From the NCBI GenBank assembly GCA_025462725.1, contig JAOAPE010000010.1:186001-250000 (forward strand): 64,000 bases of DNA, given 5' to 3'. Made by a program: the position numbers and the translations under genes. Below, in pieces: positions 44,204 through 54,500 of this stretch. Position 1 is the stretch's first letter, and every line of letters starts with the position of its first letter. The notes beneath the pieces were generated by a model. That model did not search any database and had not been told where the DNA came from. It saw only the letters and a list, made by a program, of their open reading frames with translations. Source of the DNA: Terriglobales bacterium. Its GTDB lineage: Bacteria > Acidobacteriota > Terriglobia > Terriglobales > Acidobacteriaceae.

Positions 44204-45399
44204 ACTTGCAGGTTCTCGCGCAGGATGCCGATGTCTTTATCTCCGCGGCCAGAGACATTCACTATCACGATGTCGTTTTTCTTCATCTTCGGAGCGCGCT
44301 TAGTCACTTCTGATATTGCATGCGCGCTTTCCAGCGCCGGGATGATGCCTTCCATCTCTGACAGTAATCGCAATCCGGCAAGTGCCTCTTTATCTGTGGC
44401 ACAGACATATTCTGCGCGGCCGCTGTCATGTAGCTCCGCATGTTCCGGACCGATCGATGGATAGTCCAATCCGGCTGATATCGAATGCGTGCTCGCAACC
44501 TGGCCCGCTTCATCTTGTAGTAGGTAGGAGTACGTCCCTTGCAAAACTCCGGGGACACCGCCGGAAAATCTCGCCGCATGCTCGCCCAGTCCGAATCCGC
44601 GACCACCGGCTTCCACTCCGATCAGCTTAACTTTTTTGTCCTTCAGGAATTCGTGGAAGATGCCGATCGCGTTCGACCCCCCGCCCACGCATGCGATGAC
44701 CGCGTTCGGAAGGCACCCTTCGGCTTTCATAATTTGCGCCCGTGCTTCGCGTCCGATCACTGACTGGAAATCGCGCACCATCGTGGGATAAGGATGCGCT
44801 CCCAGCGCGCTACCCAGCAGGTAATAAGACGTGCGCACATTCGTGACCCAATCACGCATAGCCTCATTAATGGCGTCTTTCAGCGTGCGTTGTCCGGCAT
44901 CAACGCCGCGCACCTCCGCTCCCAGCAGACGCATGCGGAACACATTCAACTCTTGCCGACGCATGTCCTCGGTGCCCATGTAGACCACGCACTCGAGTCC
45001 GAAAAGCGCGCACACAGTCGCGGTCGCCACTCCGTGCTGCCCCGCGCCTGTCTCAGCGATGATTCGCTTCTTGCCCATCCGCCGTGCGAGTAGTGCTTGT
45101 CCCAAACTGTTATTAATTTTGTGCGCGCCGGTGTGCAGCAAGTCTTCACGCTTGAGATAAATCTTCGCTCCACCCAGATGCTTGGTCAGTCGCTTGGCAA
45201 AAAACAAAGGGGATGGACGTCCCACATAGGTCTTCAGCAGATGCTTGAGTTCTTCCTGGAATTTCTTGTCACGTTTGGCAACGTCGTACGCGGACTCCAA
45301 CTCTTCCAGTGCTGCCATCAAAGTCTCGGGCACATAGCGCCCGCCGTAGATTCCAAATCTGCCAGGCGTTTTCATCGTCGTTGTTGCAGTACTTGCCAT
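44200..45399 (-). CDS. trpB: Tryptophan synthase beta chain
   Basis: A 399-residue PLP enzyme joining indole and serine. The PLP lysine lies in [11 protein letters not shown], the phosphate-binding GGGSNA loop is present as [10 protein letters not shown], and the C-terminal HAISE and GRGDKD motifs are intact. N-terminal [16 protein letters not shown] is typical of the TrpB1 type that pairs with TrpA. ATG 45399 gives a short extra N terminus. ATG 45375 (MKTPGRF) is an alternative start. It overlaps trpA by 4 nt and follows trpF by 47 nt. Confidence 0.96.
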   Translation of the reverse strand: MASTATTTMKTPGRFGIYGGRYVPETLMAALEELESAYDVAKRDKKFQEELKHLLKTYVGRPSPLFFAKRLTKHLGGAKIYLKREDLLHTGAHKINNSLGQALLARRMGKKRIIAETGAGQHGVATATVCALFGLECVVYMGTEDMRRQELNVFRMRLLGAEVRGVDAGQRTLKDAINEAMRDWVTNVRTSYYLLGSALGAHPYPTMVRDFQSVIGREARAQIMKAEGCLPNAVIACVGGGSNAIGIFHEFLKDKKVKLIGVEAGGRGFGLGEHAARFSGGVPGVLQGTYSYLLQDEAGQVASTHSISAGLDYPSIGPEHAELHDSGRAEYVCATDKEALAGLRLLSEMEGIIPALESAHAISEVTKRAPKMKKNDIVIVNVSGRGDKDIGILRENLQV

Positions 45400-45446
45400 T
45401 GTTGGAAGGGAATGATTCCGTACAGACTGTCTTATCAGTATCGCAG

Positions 45447-46127
45447 CTACGGCGTTGCCGCGATACCCTTCGCATCAGCATCCCGAACGGCTGAAATGAA
45501 TCGACGCAGTTTCTCGTGGTCTTTCTTGCCGTAACTAACTTCCACGCCCGTTACCACATCCAGGCCCCACGGGCGAAACAGCGTCACCGCTGCGCCAACA
45601 TTCTCCGGGCTCAATCCGCCCGCGATCACTACGCGCACGTTTTCCTGTAATGCCATGACAAAATCGCTCTCTCGCAGCCAATCAAAGACTTGGCCCGTAC
45701 CGCCTCGCATCGTCACGTTTCCCGAATCGACAATGAAAGCATCCACAGAATTTTCCGCTCCGGAGAAACTGCTGAATCTCTCCCGCTGGTCGCTGCCAGC
45801 AGAAATCGCAACAAGTATCTTCGTGCCGTTGCCGAGCATCTGTCTCAGGCGGGAACCGTACTGCGGGGATTCATCGCCATGCAGCTGTACTCCAGTCAAA
45901 CCGGCGGACGTGATCGCCTCAGCCACTACTTCGGCATTCTCATTCACGAAGACGCCGATCTTCTCAACCCCTGCAGGCAGTCCCGTGACGATCGATCTAA
46001 CTTCTTCAGCGCTGACTTTACGTCGACTGTCGCTGAGGATGAATCCGAGGGCATCGGCACCCGCCGCGACTGCCGCATGCGCATCCTCAGCATTCGTCGT
46101 CCCGCAGATTTTTATCCAGGTTTTCAC
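45447..46127 (-). CDS. trpF: Phosphoribosylanthranilate isomerase
   Basis: A 226-residue TIM barrel that performs the Amadori rearrangement before Trp[25 protein letters not shown] carries the catalytic Cys, and VQLHGDE, FIVDS and GGLSPENV motifs follow in order. The catalytic Asp lies in FIVDSG. The 5' end overlaps trpC by 4 nt (ATGA). Length is normal for the family. Confidence 0.95.
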   Translation of the reverse strand: MKTWIKICGTTNAEDAHAAVAAGADALGFILSDSRRKVSAEEVRSIVTGLPAGVEKIGVFVNENAEVVAEAITSAGLTGVQLHGDESPQYGSRLRQMLGNGTKILVAISAGSDQRERFSSFSGAENSVDAFIVDSGNVTMRGGTGQVFDWLRESDFVMALQENVRVVIAGGLSPENVGAAVTLFRPWGLDVVTGVEVSYGKKDHEKLRRFISAVRDADAKGIAATP

Positions 46128-46939
46128 AGCGACGAAGTAGCCTTCGCCTGGCCCATCAACTGTGATAGCAGAAGTCCCGGGTCTTCGGCTTTCATCAGCG
46201 ACTCGCCAACCAGGAACGCCTGATAACCCGAGCCGTATCGCAGCTTGCGAATCTCTTCGCCTGTGGTGAGCCCGCTCTCCGCCACTCGCAGCGCGCCATT
46301 CGGCAGCAGCGGCGCCAACCGATGATGCACTTCAGTATCCACTTCTAATGTGCGCAGATTGCGGCTGTTCACCCCGACAATTTCCGCGTCAATCGCCATC
46401 ACGCGGGCCAACTCGTCTTCGTCGTGCACTTCGCAAACAACGTCTAATCCCAACGACTTGGCCTTCGTTTGCAGTGACGTCAGTTGCGCGTCATCGAGAA
46501 TTGACGCGATCATCAGAATGGCATCAGCCCGATGCAATCGCGATTCATACACTTGGTATTCGTCGATGATGAAGTCTTTACGCAAACATGGCAGGTTAGT
46601 CGCGGCGGAAGCTTCCACCAAATACTGCAACGAGCCTAAGAAGTGCTCCTCTTCCGTGAGGACGCTAAGCGCCGCGGCGCCGGACTTCTCCATTTGCATC
46701 GCCAAGCCGCCGACATGGAACGTGCCCCGGAGTAAGCCCTTCGATGGGGACGCTTTCTTCAACTCCGCTATAACGGCCACGCCTTTTTCGGCAGCAGCTA
46801 ATAACTTGTTGCGAAAACCGCGTGTCGGAGTGGCCACCCGCTCCGCCTCACGCGCGATCTCGCCGAGCGGCTTCTCACGTTTGGCTTCATCAATCCTGCG
46901 CCGTGTGGACGCAAGTATCTCGTCTAATTTGGTGGACAT
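46124..46939 (-). CDS. trpC: Indole-3-glycerol phosphate synthase
   Basis: A 271-residue TIM barrel that decarboxylates and closes the indole ring. AELKKASPSKGLL, LRKDFIIDEYQVYESRLHRADAIL, EVHDEDEL and VAESGL contain the catalytic Lys and Glu residues in family order. The start is ATG 46939 (MSTKLDEILAST). The frame stays open further upstream only through the tRNA-Leu gene and is not coding there. First gene of the operon in this window. trpE, trpG and trpD are not here. Confidence 0.95.
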   Translation of the reverse strand: MSTKLDEILASTRRRIDEAKREKPLGEIAREAERVATPTRGFRNKLLAAAEKGVAVIAELKKASPSKGLLRGTFHVGGLAMQMEKSGAAALSVLTEEEHFLGSLQYLVEASAATNLPCLRKDFIIDEYQVYESRLHRADAILMIASILDDAQLTSLQTKAKSLGLDVVCEVHDEDELARVMAIDAEIVGVNSRNLRTLEVDTEVHHRLAPLLPNGALRVAESGLTTGEEIRKLRYGSGYQAFLVGESLMKAEDPGLLLSQLMGQAKATSSL

Positions 46940-47019
46940 GGATGCAGGTAAGTATAAAGTCGGGCGGAGAGGAAAGGAAGCAAAGTCAGGCGCGGTCGAA
47001 CCGCTTATTAGGAAATTCT

Positions 47020-47107
47020 TGGTGCCGAAGAAGGGACTCGAACCCCCACACCCTTGCGAGTACGTGGACCTGAACCACGCGCGTCTGCCAATTCCGCCAC
47101 TTCGGCA
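47020..47107 (-). tRNA. tRNA-Leu (CAG)
   Basis: TGCCGAAGTGGCGGAA begins the gene on the minus strand. The anticodon stem CGTGG with loop TTCAGGT gives anticodon CAG. A long variable arm is present and the T arm GGGGG-TTCGAGT-CCCTT-like sequence precedes the acceptor strand. CCA is encoded at 47022-47020. Confidence 0.95.
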
Positions 47108-47308
47108 CTTATTTAATACGATGAGAACGGACACACGCCCGTCGAATCGAAAGGAACTGCATCTCTATTCAAACAAACTGTTTCCCTACTGTCAAACCCG
47201 CAACCAGAATCCTGCATCTTACATCGCTACCGGAAAACTCTACCCCCATCGGCGCTCATCCAACAGCTTCAAAGCCCGGTAATATACTAGAAAGCAACGG
47301 AGGAACTC

Positions 47309-47548
47309 TTGCCTTCGCAACCGCAAATGGAACAGACAAAAATCCCGGCAGACCTCAGCGCGGAGTTACGCACTCTCGCACACGACCTTAGCAATTCCAT
47401 TGAGACCATCATGCAGGCCTGTTATTTGCTCAACCAATCAAAGCTCGAGCCGGACAGCCGCAAGTGGGCGGAGATGATCGATCAGGGTGCTCGCGATTCT
47501 GCCCGCATCAACCGCATGATCCGCGACGTCTTGCGCACTCGCAGCTAA
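47309..47548 (+). CDS. Stand-alone histidine-kinase dimerisation-like protein
   Basis: A 79-residue, fully helical protein. LRTLAHDLSNSIETIMQACYLL resembles a HisKA/DHp H-box helix with the candidate phosphoacceptor at His25, and WAEMIDQGARDSARINRMIRDVL reads as the second helix of the hairpin. There is no ATP-binding domain here or next to it. The start is TTG 47309, supported by ACGGAGGAA at 47297-47305. ATG 47327 is an alternative. It may act as a phosphotransfer or dimerisation module. This rests on motif resemblance alone. Confidence 0.6.
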   Translation: MPSQPQMEQTKIPADLSAELRTLAHDLSNSIETIMQACYLLNQSKLEPDSRKWAEMIDQGARDSARINRMIRDVLRTRS

Positions 47549-47553
47549 CCCAA

Positions 47554-48318
47554 TCACGCAGCTCGCGGCACAATGCCTTCCGCCTTGCGCAGATAATCCT
47601 GCGCATTGCGGTATCCCTCCAGCGTGCCCACATCCATATAAAGCTCGCCCGCAGCCACTCCGCGCACCACGCTTCCCGCTGCGATATAGGCATTCAGCAG
47701 ATCGCCCAAATATTCATCCGCCCGGTGCCGCGCTTCCCACAGCAGTTTCAATTCGTGAAATGCTTTGCCTGTAGCCGTGACCGCGCCCCACACCCAATGC
47801 GAATGTGGATTCGCCTTCTTCACTTCCACGCTGCTCACGTATCCTTGCGCGTCGCAAACGACGGCGTCGAATTGCGAAGGATTGACCACCGGAAACAGCA
47901 ACAGGTTCGCATCCGCATTCTGAAAGTTTTCTGGCGCCAGTACCGTACGATACGCATTCTCCGGAAACCAGATCGTGTCCGGCAGACCGATGAGCACGCG
48001 ATCATGATTGCGTGCGAAGCCATCAGCTCGAAATAGAGCGTCGCACAGTCCTAGGGGCTTTTCCTGCACCACGTAGAAAATCTGCGCGGAGTAATCCCGC
48101 TCGGCAAAGTACCGAACAATGTCGCCCTTCTCCGCCGATATGACCATGCATATCTGTTCTGCTCCGGCGGCGATCATGCGTTCGACTAGATATTCCGCTA
48201 CCGCCTTCGGGCGCTCGACGCCATTCACGACGCGCGATCCCACCGGCAACAACTCTTTCGAATAGCCGAGTGGCTGTATTCTTTGCCCAATCCCCGCTGC
48301 TGGAACAATGCCGATCAT
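47554..48318 (-). CDS. Sugar nucleotidyltransferase
   Basis: A 254-residue enzyme of the glucose-1-phosphate thymidylyl/uridylyltransferase fold. GIVPAAGIGQRIQPLGYSKELLPVG is the nucleotide-binding signature at the N terminus, and VQEKPLGLCDALF and GLPDTIWF (metal Asp) follow. The segment MDVGTLEGYRNA is the C-terminal sugar-binding part. The exact sugar and nucleotide cannot be assigned. ATG 48318 overlaps the stop of the upstream glycosyltransferase by 4 nt, so both act in one surface-glycan step set. Confidence 0.85.
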   Translation of the reverse strand: MIGIVPAAGIGQRIQPLGYSKELLPVGSRVVNGVERPKAVAEYLVERMIAAGAEQICMVISAEKGDIVRYFAERDYSAQIFYVVQEKPLGLCDALFRADGFARNHDRVLIGLPDTIWFPENAYRTVLAPENFQNADANLLLFPVVNPSQFDAVVCDAQGYVSSVEVKKANPHSHWVWGAVTATGKAFHELKLLWEARHRADEYLGDLLNAYIAAGSVVRGVAAGELYMDVGTLEGYRNAQDYLRKAEGIVPRAA

Positions 48319-49451
48319 TTGGCACCGCCAATCCGTTGCTCTTCCAACTCGCGCGTCTCTTCCCTAGTGAATGCCATTGATCCGCACGCCTTCTCAATCG
48401 CTGAAACCAATTCTTTCGCGCGATGCTCGCCAGTGTGCTCTTCCAACGTTCGCGTCCGCGCCGCTTCCGCACGCGATTTCAATTCAGCACCGTCTGACAT
48501 CAGCGCTTGCCTTACATCCGCAGTGTCGCGCACGATAAAAATTTCGTCCGTGCTGAAGAACTCGTCCAGCCCTTCCCATTCATCCGTAAGGATGGGTGTG
48601 CCGCATGCCGCTGCTTCAAACAGCCTGCCCGACGGACAATGCCCGTAAGCCGCCATCTCCGCGCGAGTGATATTCAGCGTCGCTCCCGAGGACGAATACA
48701 GGGCGGCGTGATCATGCGGCCCAACGTGTTCGTAGCGACGAACATTGTGTGGGCAGTGAAAATCGCCCTCACCGTTTCGCGGATACATTGACCCTGCCAG
48801 AACGAACACTTCGCTCGGCATTGCCGCTGCGGGATCCAAAAACAATTCCTGCACTTTCCGCTGTCTGTCCGGCGCGTATGTGCCCATGTAACTCATCTTG
48901 CAATGGTAGGGCTTGGGGATGTCCACCCGAAAATGAACTTCAGGATCAACGCATCCATAGAGCGGCGAAACGTTCCTCGCTCCCCAATGCTGCTCGAGTT
49001 CGCGGATGGCCCGCCCGCCGGTGAATGACAAATACGCGTCGAATTCCGGAATCTGATCTCGCCGCAGATATTCGACATCACCATGAGCAAGACGTCCCAG
49101 TGTGATCGGCGTATCCAGATCGTAGAAAAGATGCAGCGGATTTTTGAGTTCCAGCAGTTCGTCGGATATCCGCGCGCCCTCCGGTAAATAGCTGGCCGTG
49201 ATCACCACATCTGACTTCGCAACCACTCGCAGTGCCTCATCGCGCACTGACTCCCAATCCGAATACAGCATTAGGTCGCAGTAACCGCATGACTGAAAAT
49301 CCCGCCGCTTCGCGTAATAAGGAACGTCTTTCTCAAAGAAAGTGACCTGATGTCCCATGCGGTTCAGCGCGCGCAGAATCGCGCGATACGGTGTGGCATG
49401 GCCGTTACCCCAGGAGGAGGAGAGAGTCAGTCCGAAAATAGTGAGTTTCAC
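48315..49451 (-). CDS. CgeB-like glycosyltransferase
   Basis: A 378-residue GT-B protein. The GTG 49451 start gives VKLTIFGLTLSSSWGNGHATPYRAIL, the N-terminal signature of CgeB-type transferases. The C half contains the family's SGATLNITRAEMAAYGHCPSGRLFEAAACGTPIL, where the nucleotide-sugar binds. Donor and acceptor are unknown. The longer frame upstream of 49451 includes the OsmC terminator region and is not coding. Coupled by ATGA to the nucleotidyltransferase, which may supply its donor. Confidence 0.85.
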   Translation of the reverse strand: MKLTIFGLTLSSSWGNGHATPYRAILRALNRMGHQVTFFEKDVPYYAKRRDFQSCGYCDLMLYSDWESVRDEALRVVAKSDVVITASYLPEGARISDELLELKNPLHLFYDLDTPITLGRLAHGDVEYLRRDQIPEFDAYLSFTGGRAIRELEQHWGARNVSPLYGCVDPEVHFRVDIPKPYHCKMSYMGTYAPDRQRKVQELFLDPAAAMPSEVFVLAGSMYPRNGEGDFHCPHNVRRYEHVGPHDHAALYSSSGATLNITRAEMAAYGHCPSGRLFEAAACGTPILTDEWEGLDEFFSTDEIFIVRDTADVRQALMSDGAELKSRAEAARTRTLEEHTGEHRAKELVSAIEKACGSMAFTREETRELEEQRIGGAK

Positions 49452-49522
49452 AGCGAGTATCCCAAGGCAGCCCTGCTTGCGAGTGAGATGGCCAGCAAAC
49501 AAGTGCTGTTGCCGACAAAATA

Positions 49523-49554
49523 AAAACGGCCTCCGGAACACCGGAAGCCGTTTT
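49523..49554 (-). terminator. Terminator of the OsmC gene
   Basis: AAAACGGC and GCCGTTTT arms with a CCTCCGGAAC-ACCGG core form a long hairpin with terminal A/T runs. It lies 23 nt past the leftward OsmC stop. Confidence 0.8.
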
Positions 49555-49576
49555 CTCGCTCTAGAGCAGATGGTTC

Positions 49577-50002
49577 TTACTTCTCCAACTTTGCAGTCAT
49601 TGTGATTTCCGTCTTGAAAAGCTTTGACACCGGACAACCCGCCTTCGCATTGTTCGCTGCCGTATCAAAAGCCGCCTGGTCTGCGCCTGGGATTCGCGCG
49701 ACTACATCCAGATGAACCTTGGTGACAGCGAACCCCCCTTCCACTTTCTCCAGCGACACATTGGCAGTAGTGTTGATGCTCTCCGCGGTCATGTTCGCGG
49801 CGCCCAACTGGCCGCTCAGCGCCATCGAGAAACAACCCGCGTGTGCTGCCGCCAAAAGCTCTTCGGGATTTGTCCCGATCCCATTCTCAAATCGCGTGCT
49901 GAAGCTATATTGCGAGTCTTTCAAGACACCGCTCTCAGTGGATACGGTCCCTTTGCCGTCTTTCAGTCCGCCCTTCCAAACTGCGCTTCCCTTACGTTGC
50001 AT
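49577..50002 (-). CDS. osmC: OsmC family peroxiredoxin
   Basis: A 141-residue protein that reduces organic hydroperoxides in the cytosol. NPEELLAAAHAGCFSMALSG and NAKAGCPVSKLF carry the two catalytic Cys, and VWKGGLKDGKGTV is the N-terminal strand region. ATG 50002 has GGAG upstream. Length matches the OsmC branch rather than Ohr, although the two cannot be fully separated by eye. Confidence 0.9.
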   Translation of the reverse strand: MQRKGSAVWKGGLKDGKGTVSTESGVLKDSQYSFSTRFENGIGTNPEELLAAAHAGCFSMALSGQLGAANMTAESINTTANVSLEKVEGGFAVTKVHLDVVARIPGADQAAFDTAANNAKAGCPVSKLFKTEITMTAKLEK

Positions 50003-50111
50003 GGCATCTCTCCTGTCAATCAGATTGGAGAATTAGGATACCAGCACTATGCCGCCGGTGTTCTTTCCTTTAAGAGAACAGTTTGCATTTTGCTAATGAC
50101 GGGGCATACTG

Positions 50112-50312
50112 ATGGCGATGGCTGATTTCTCCTCGTCTAAAACTACTCCCGCAGAAGCGAAATCTCACGCTGCCCAAAATACGAACGTGCCAAACGCGAA
50201 CGATTGCGCCATGCTCTATTGCCCGACCTGCGGTTCGCGGCTCAAGGATTCCAGTTGCAAACTGAAATGCCTGACCTGCGGATTCTTCCTCAGTTGCTCT
50301 GACTTCTATTGA
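50112..50312 (+). CDS. Mini zinc-ribbon protein ending in SCSDFY
   Basis: A 66-residue protein. A low-complexity N half precedes [18 protein letters not shown] and [13 protein letters not shown], six to seven Cys in CxxC pairs, so it probably binds one zinc. Small proteins with the same closing CSDFY motif are, in my recollection, common in Acidobacteria and some other soil phyla. ATG 50112 is used, and ATG 50118 is also in frame. Function unknown, with nucleic-acid binding possible. Confidence 0.65.
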   Translation: MAMADFSSSKTTPAEAKSHAAQNTNVPNANDCAMLYCPTCGSRLKDSSCKLKCLTCGFFLSCSDFY

Positions 50313-50315
50313 TCG

Positions 50316-51236
50316 TCACGCTGCAACTGGACGCTTCCACTCCAGAGTCTTCTGTCTCTCTTCGCGCTTTTGCCTTTCCTCCGCTGCGTGTCCGATCTGC
50401 GAATTCACTTCTCCGCCTATGAGGATTGCCGCACCAGTGATGTAGAACCACAGCAGCAGAATGATCACCGCACCCAACGATCCATATGTCGCGTTGTAGG
50501 AATTGAAGTAATGCAAGTAAACGCGAAACGCCAGCGAGCCGACCAGCCATAAAACGAGGCCTACCGCAGCGCCGGGACTTATCCAATACCACTCGGGCTC
50601 TTTCAGGTTCGGGGCGTAGTAATAGACCATCGCAAACGCTAGCAGCATGAAGCCAAAGATCAGCGGCCACTGCACGATTTTCCAGGCCAGAGTGAACGCG
50701 CCGCCTAGCCCGAGCTTTGTTGCTACAGATTCGCCTAGTGTGCCTCCGAATAGAACCAGGCCCAACGCGGCGATCACTAGCACAGACAATGCAATCGTCA
50801 GTCCAACAGAAACCACCAGCCGTGTCTTCCACCAAGGCCTGGTCTCTTTCACTCGGTACGCGATGTTTAACGCATTGATGATTGCGCTCACTCCGCTCGA
50901 TGCCGCCCACAACGAAGCCAACAGCCCCAAAATCAATTTCAATCCCGTGGCGGAGCGGTTTACTTCTGAGAGAGTTTTCGAAACCAATTCTGAAGCCGAC
51001 CCCGGCATGAGTCTTGCCATGTCCGTCATCAGAGTGTTTCTCAGTTGCGATCCGGGGCCCGCGAGAAATCCAAACAGCGTCATCAGGAACAGCAACAGCG
51101 GAAACAAAGATGCCAGAAAGTAGTAGGACAGGGCAGCCGATCTGTCCGCCACTTCGTCTTCACTGATCTGTGTTCCCACGTTCTTTACTAAACGAATTGG
51201 AGTCAGCCCCCCCAGCTTCCACAATGACACCGTCAT
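50316..51236 (-). CDS. YihY/BrkB family membrane protein
   Basis: A 306-residue inner-membrane protein with six predicted helices. The family signature is seen in DEVADRSAALSYYFLASLFPLLLF near residues 27-50, then ISPGAAVGLVLWLVGSLAFRVYLHYFNSYN ATYGSLGAVIILLLWFYITG-type segments toward the C terminus. The C-terminal tail is basic. YihY proteins were once called ribonuclease BN in error, and their transported substrate is not settled. Convergent with the mini zinc ribbon, with a 3-nt gap. Confidence 0.9.
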   Translation of the reverse strand: MTVSLWKLGGLTPIRLVKNVGTQISEDEVADRSAALSYYFLASLFPLLLFLMTLFGFLAGPGSQLRNTLMTDMARLMPGSASELVSKTLSEVNRSATGLKLILGLLASLWAASSGVSAIINALNIAYRVKETRPWWKTRLVVSVGLTIALSVLVIAALGLVLFGGTLGESVATKLGLGGAFTLAWKIVQWPLIFGFMLLAFAMVYYYAPNLKEPEWYWISPGAAVGLVLWLVGSLAFRVYLHYFNSYNATYGSLGAVIILLLWFYITGAAILIGGEVNSQIGHAAEERQKREERQKTLEWKRPVAA

Positions 51237-51598
51237 GCAAACTCCTCAGCCACTCTGATTTCTTTCCCTGCTTTATGAGAGACGACGCTTTCCTCAGAGG
51301 TTTGCCGCTAGTCGGGCGATAGAGCCTCAGGTTTAATACTTAGCGTCACTAAATTTCAAGCGATATATGACTATCCATAGACACCCAAGGCTGATATTCA
51401 CAATTTTGAAACATACATCGTGTTCAGCCATTATTTTCAGCAACATAGAAGTTCGTACTTTGGAGCTGTACTTGCAATTCCATCAGAGTAGCGGATTTAT
51501 TTGTTGCATTTACCTGTCCCCTGGCAGGCTCGAAAGTGTCTGTCTTTTTATCCATGAAAACGACGCCCGAACGGGCAATCAGTTGGAGGATTTCAACC
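51237..51598. other. Intergenic region before the fourth TonB receptor
   Basis: 362 nt with no convincing gene. It is AT-rich at 51330-51480. GCCCG-AA-CGGGC at 51565-51576 is a small palindrome just before the SD of the receptor. An in-frame ATG at 51553 repeats the first codons of the true start at 51599, but it has no SD. Confidence 0.4.
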
Positions 51599-54500
51599 AT
51601 GAAAACAACGAGCAAATGGATAGGAATAACGCTGATGTTATTCGTATCCTGCCTACAAGTGTTCGGGCAGGCTACGGCCAGCACAGCGATTCGTGGCACA
51701 GTACTCGATTCGACAGGCGCCGCTGTTGTAGGCGCGGACGTGACCATCACCAACCCGGCCACTGGATTTACCCGAACGGTGAAGACCGGCAGCGACGGTT
51801 CCTATAATGTGGAGCCTCTGCAAGCGGGTGTTTATAGCGTAAAGGTCGCGATGGCGGGCTTTGCCGGTGCTACCGCGCAAAAAGTGGAGACCCTCGTAGG
51901 CTCTTCCACCACCCAGAACTTCAGCGTCAAGCCCGGCAGCGCGAGTGAAGTGGTCGAAGTCACAAGCGAAATGCCGATCGTTGACCAGTTGAAGACCAGC
52001 GTCAGCCAGAACATCACTCCCACTGAAATGGCGGAATTGCCGCTACTTGGACGTGATGCAGCAAACCTTGCCTATCTCGTACCCGGCGTTAAGGCCGCTG
52101 ATTCCTACGATCCAACTAAAGCTCGCTCGGCAGTTCTTTCGGTAAATGGCCAGAACGGACGCAACGTAAACGTTACGGTCAACGGAGTAGACAACAAGGA
52201 CAACACCGTTGGTGGCACGGTCATGCAATTGCCTCTGGAAGCTGTTCAGGAGTTTGCAATCTCCACGCAGCGCTTCTCCGCGGCTAACGGACGCTCCGAA
52301 GGCGCAGCGATCAACATGATCACCAAGTCAGGTACTAACAATATTCACGGCTCGGCGTTTGCATTCTTCCGTGATCAAATGTTCAATGCTGACCAGAAAC
52401 TGTCAGATGGAACAAAGGCCAACAGTCCTTATGATCGTCAGCAGTTCGGTGGCAGCATCGGCGGACCGTTCATCAAAGATAAAGTGTTCGGCTTCTTCGC
52501 CCTCGAACGTCTGCGAGAGCACACCAGCCTCGTGGAAGATCCCACATCATTTTCCGAACTGACGTTGGCGACTCCCATCGGAGCGCAGGCTTCTGCGGTA
52601 ATCCCAACTCCGTTCTTTGAGACCCGCCTGAATGGTCGTGCTGACTGGCTGATCAACAATGCGAACTCTGCTTATGTGAGCTTCTCTACACAGGGCAATG
52701 ACGGCCTGAACGATCAGTCGGATGGAACGGGCGACCTGACAAACGGCAATTTCACGGTCAACCACATGCAGGTTGGCAACTTTACGTTGAATTCCGTACT
52801 GTCCCCAACAACGGTGAATCAATTCACTCTGGGCTTTCAGTATTGGAACAATCTGATCGCCAGCAATATTTCGGCTCCGTTGGTCACGTTCCCGGACGCT
52901 TCGTTCGGCACCAACACCAACGTTCCCCAGCAGTCCTATCAGCGCAAGTGGCAGTTCAAAGACGATCTCTCAAAGACCTGGGGTAACCACACCTTCAAAG
53001 GCGGCTTTGATTACATCTGGGAACCGAGACTGGGAGGCTTCTTCGAATTCAGCTCAACTTTGGAGATTGATTTCAAGGCCAATCCGAGCTGCATTTTAGC
53101 TGCTGTGAGTACCGCCACCTGCGGCCCGGCGATTTACCCGAACGGATTTGCAACTCCGGGCGCGGTAAACGGTATGGGTATTGCAAATGGCAATCCTGCA
53201 TTTGATCTGCCAGGAGGCGCCAAGCAGCTGGGTCTGTATTTCCAGGATGACTGGAAAGCTACCAAGCGCCTAACCTTGAACCTTGGCCTGCGCTGGGACA
53301 GGGACTTCAACTTGGCCGGCAGTGCAGCCGTTGCCAACAGCCAAACCTACAAAGAACTGAAGGCCCTCAACAATCCTTTGACGAACCCCTTCGTCAATCC
53401 ACCCAGTGATGACACCAAGAACTTCAGCCCTCGCGTAGGATTTGCCTATGACCTCACCGGTTCCGGCAAACAACTCCTCCGCGGCGGATTCGGAATTTAT
53501 TACGGAAACATCTTCCTGAATATTCCGCTGTTCATGGTCCAGCAGGGCAATGCAACAATCTTCCAACAGAGCTTGAGCATCAGCGGGTCTGATCCGGTCC
53601 CGGGAACAGCCAAAACGCTTTTGAACTGGCGTTATGGCGTAGATCCCCTGCCGACAATTCCTGCTCCTTCCGCCACTTTGAATCCGGGTAGCGTAGGTCG
53701 CGTTATTGACACGAACTACGTGAACCCTTACACGGAACAGTTCAACGTTGGCTACAGCTTGCAGACGTCAAACACCTCGGTGTTTGAGTTGGAATACGTC
53801 CACTCTCTTGGTCTGCACGAGAACAAAACCATCAACATAGATCAGAAAGTGCCTGGCGCGGGCTGCACGGCTGCATCATGCCCGATGACTCGTCCACTCA
53901 CTGCTGCGTTTAACGCGGCTGGACTTCCGGTACTGAACAGCGTTCGTGTTGAAGAGTCGATCGGCCGCTCGCGTTACGATGGCGTCAACTTCAGCTACCG
54001 TCAACGCATGGCTCATCACTTCTCAATGAATGCCAATTACACATTGGCTTGGGCGAGAGGCTATGGCGCTGGTGGTACTTCGTTCCGCAACTATCCTCGC
54101 AATTCCTACGATCCACTTGGCGCGGCTGAATTTGGTCCTTCGCCAAACGACGAACGTCATCACGTAACCATCAGCGGAATCGTAGACCTTGGCAAGGGAT
54201 TCCAGTTCTCGCCAATCCTACAGTTCGGCAGCGCCCGCCCGTATGACGTGGTGACCTCAACCAATACTCTCGACACCGGCGGTGGAAACAGACCGGCAGT
54301 CATCGTTCCCGCAAGCGCTCCTACAAATTATTTGGGAGCCCTCAGCGGTGACGCGGCCCGGTTCTGCTACTACGTCTCCAAACAATGCGTACTCTCACAG
54401 TTCGATCCGTTGCGTGGAGATGCTTTCTTCCAATTGGATACCCGCCTCACCAAGAACTTCCGGTTCGGCGATAGGATGAACTTCCAAATGATCGCGCAGG

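Noticed and set aside
46940-47134. N-terminal extension of trpC
   Set aside because: The frame crosses the tRNA-Leu gene and lacks TrpC similarity. MSTKLDEIL at 46939 is the natural start.
51553-51598. Earlier start for the fourth TonB receptor
   Set aside because: No SD stands before ATG 51553, and the signal peptide starts at ATG 51599 with a strong SD.
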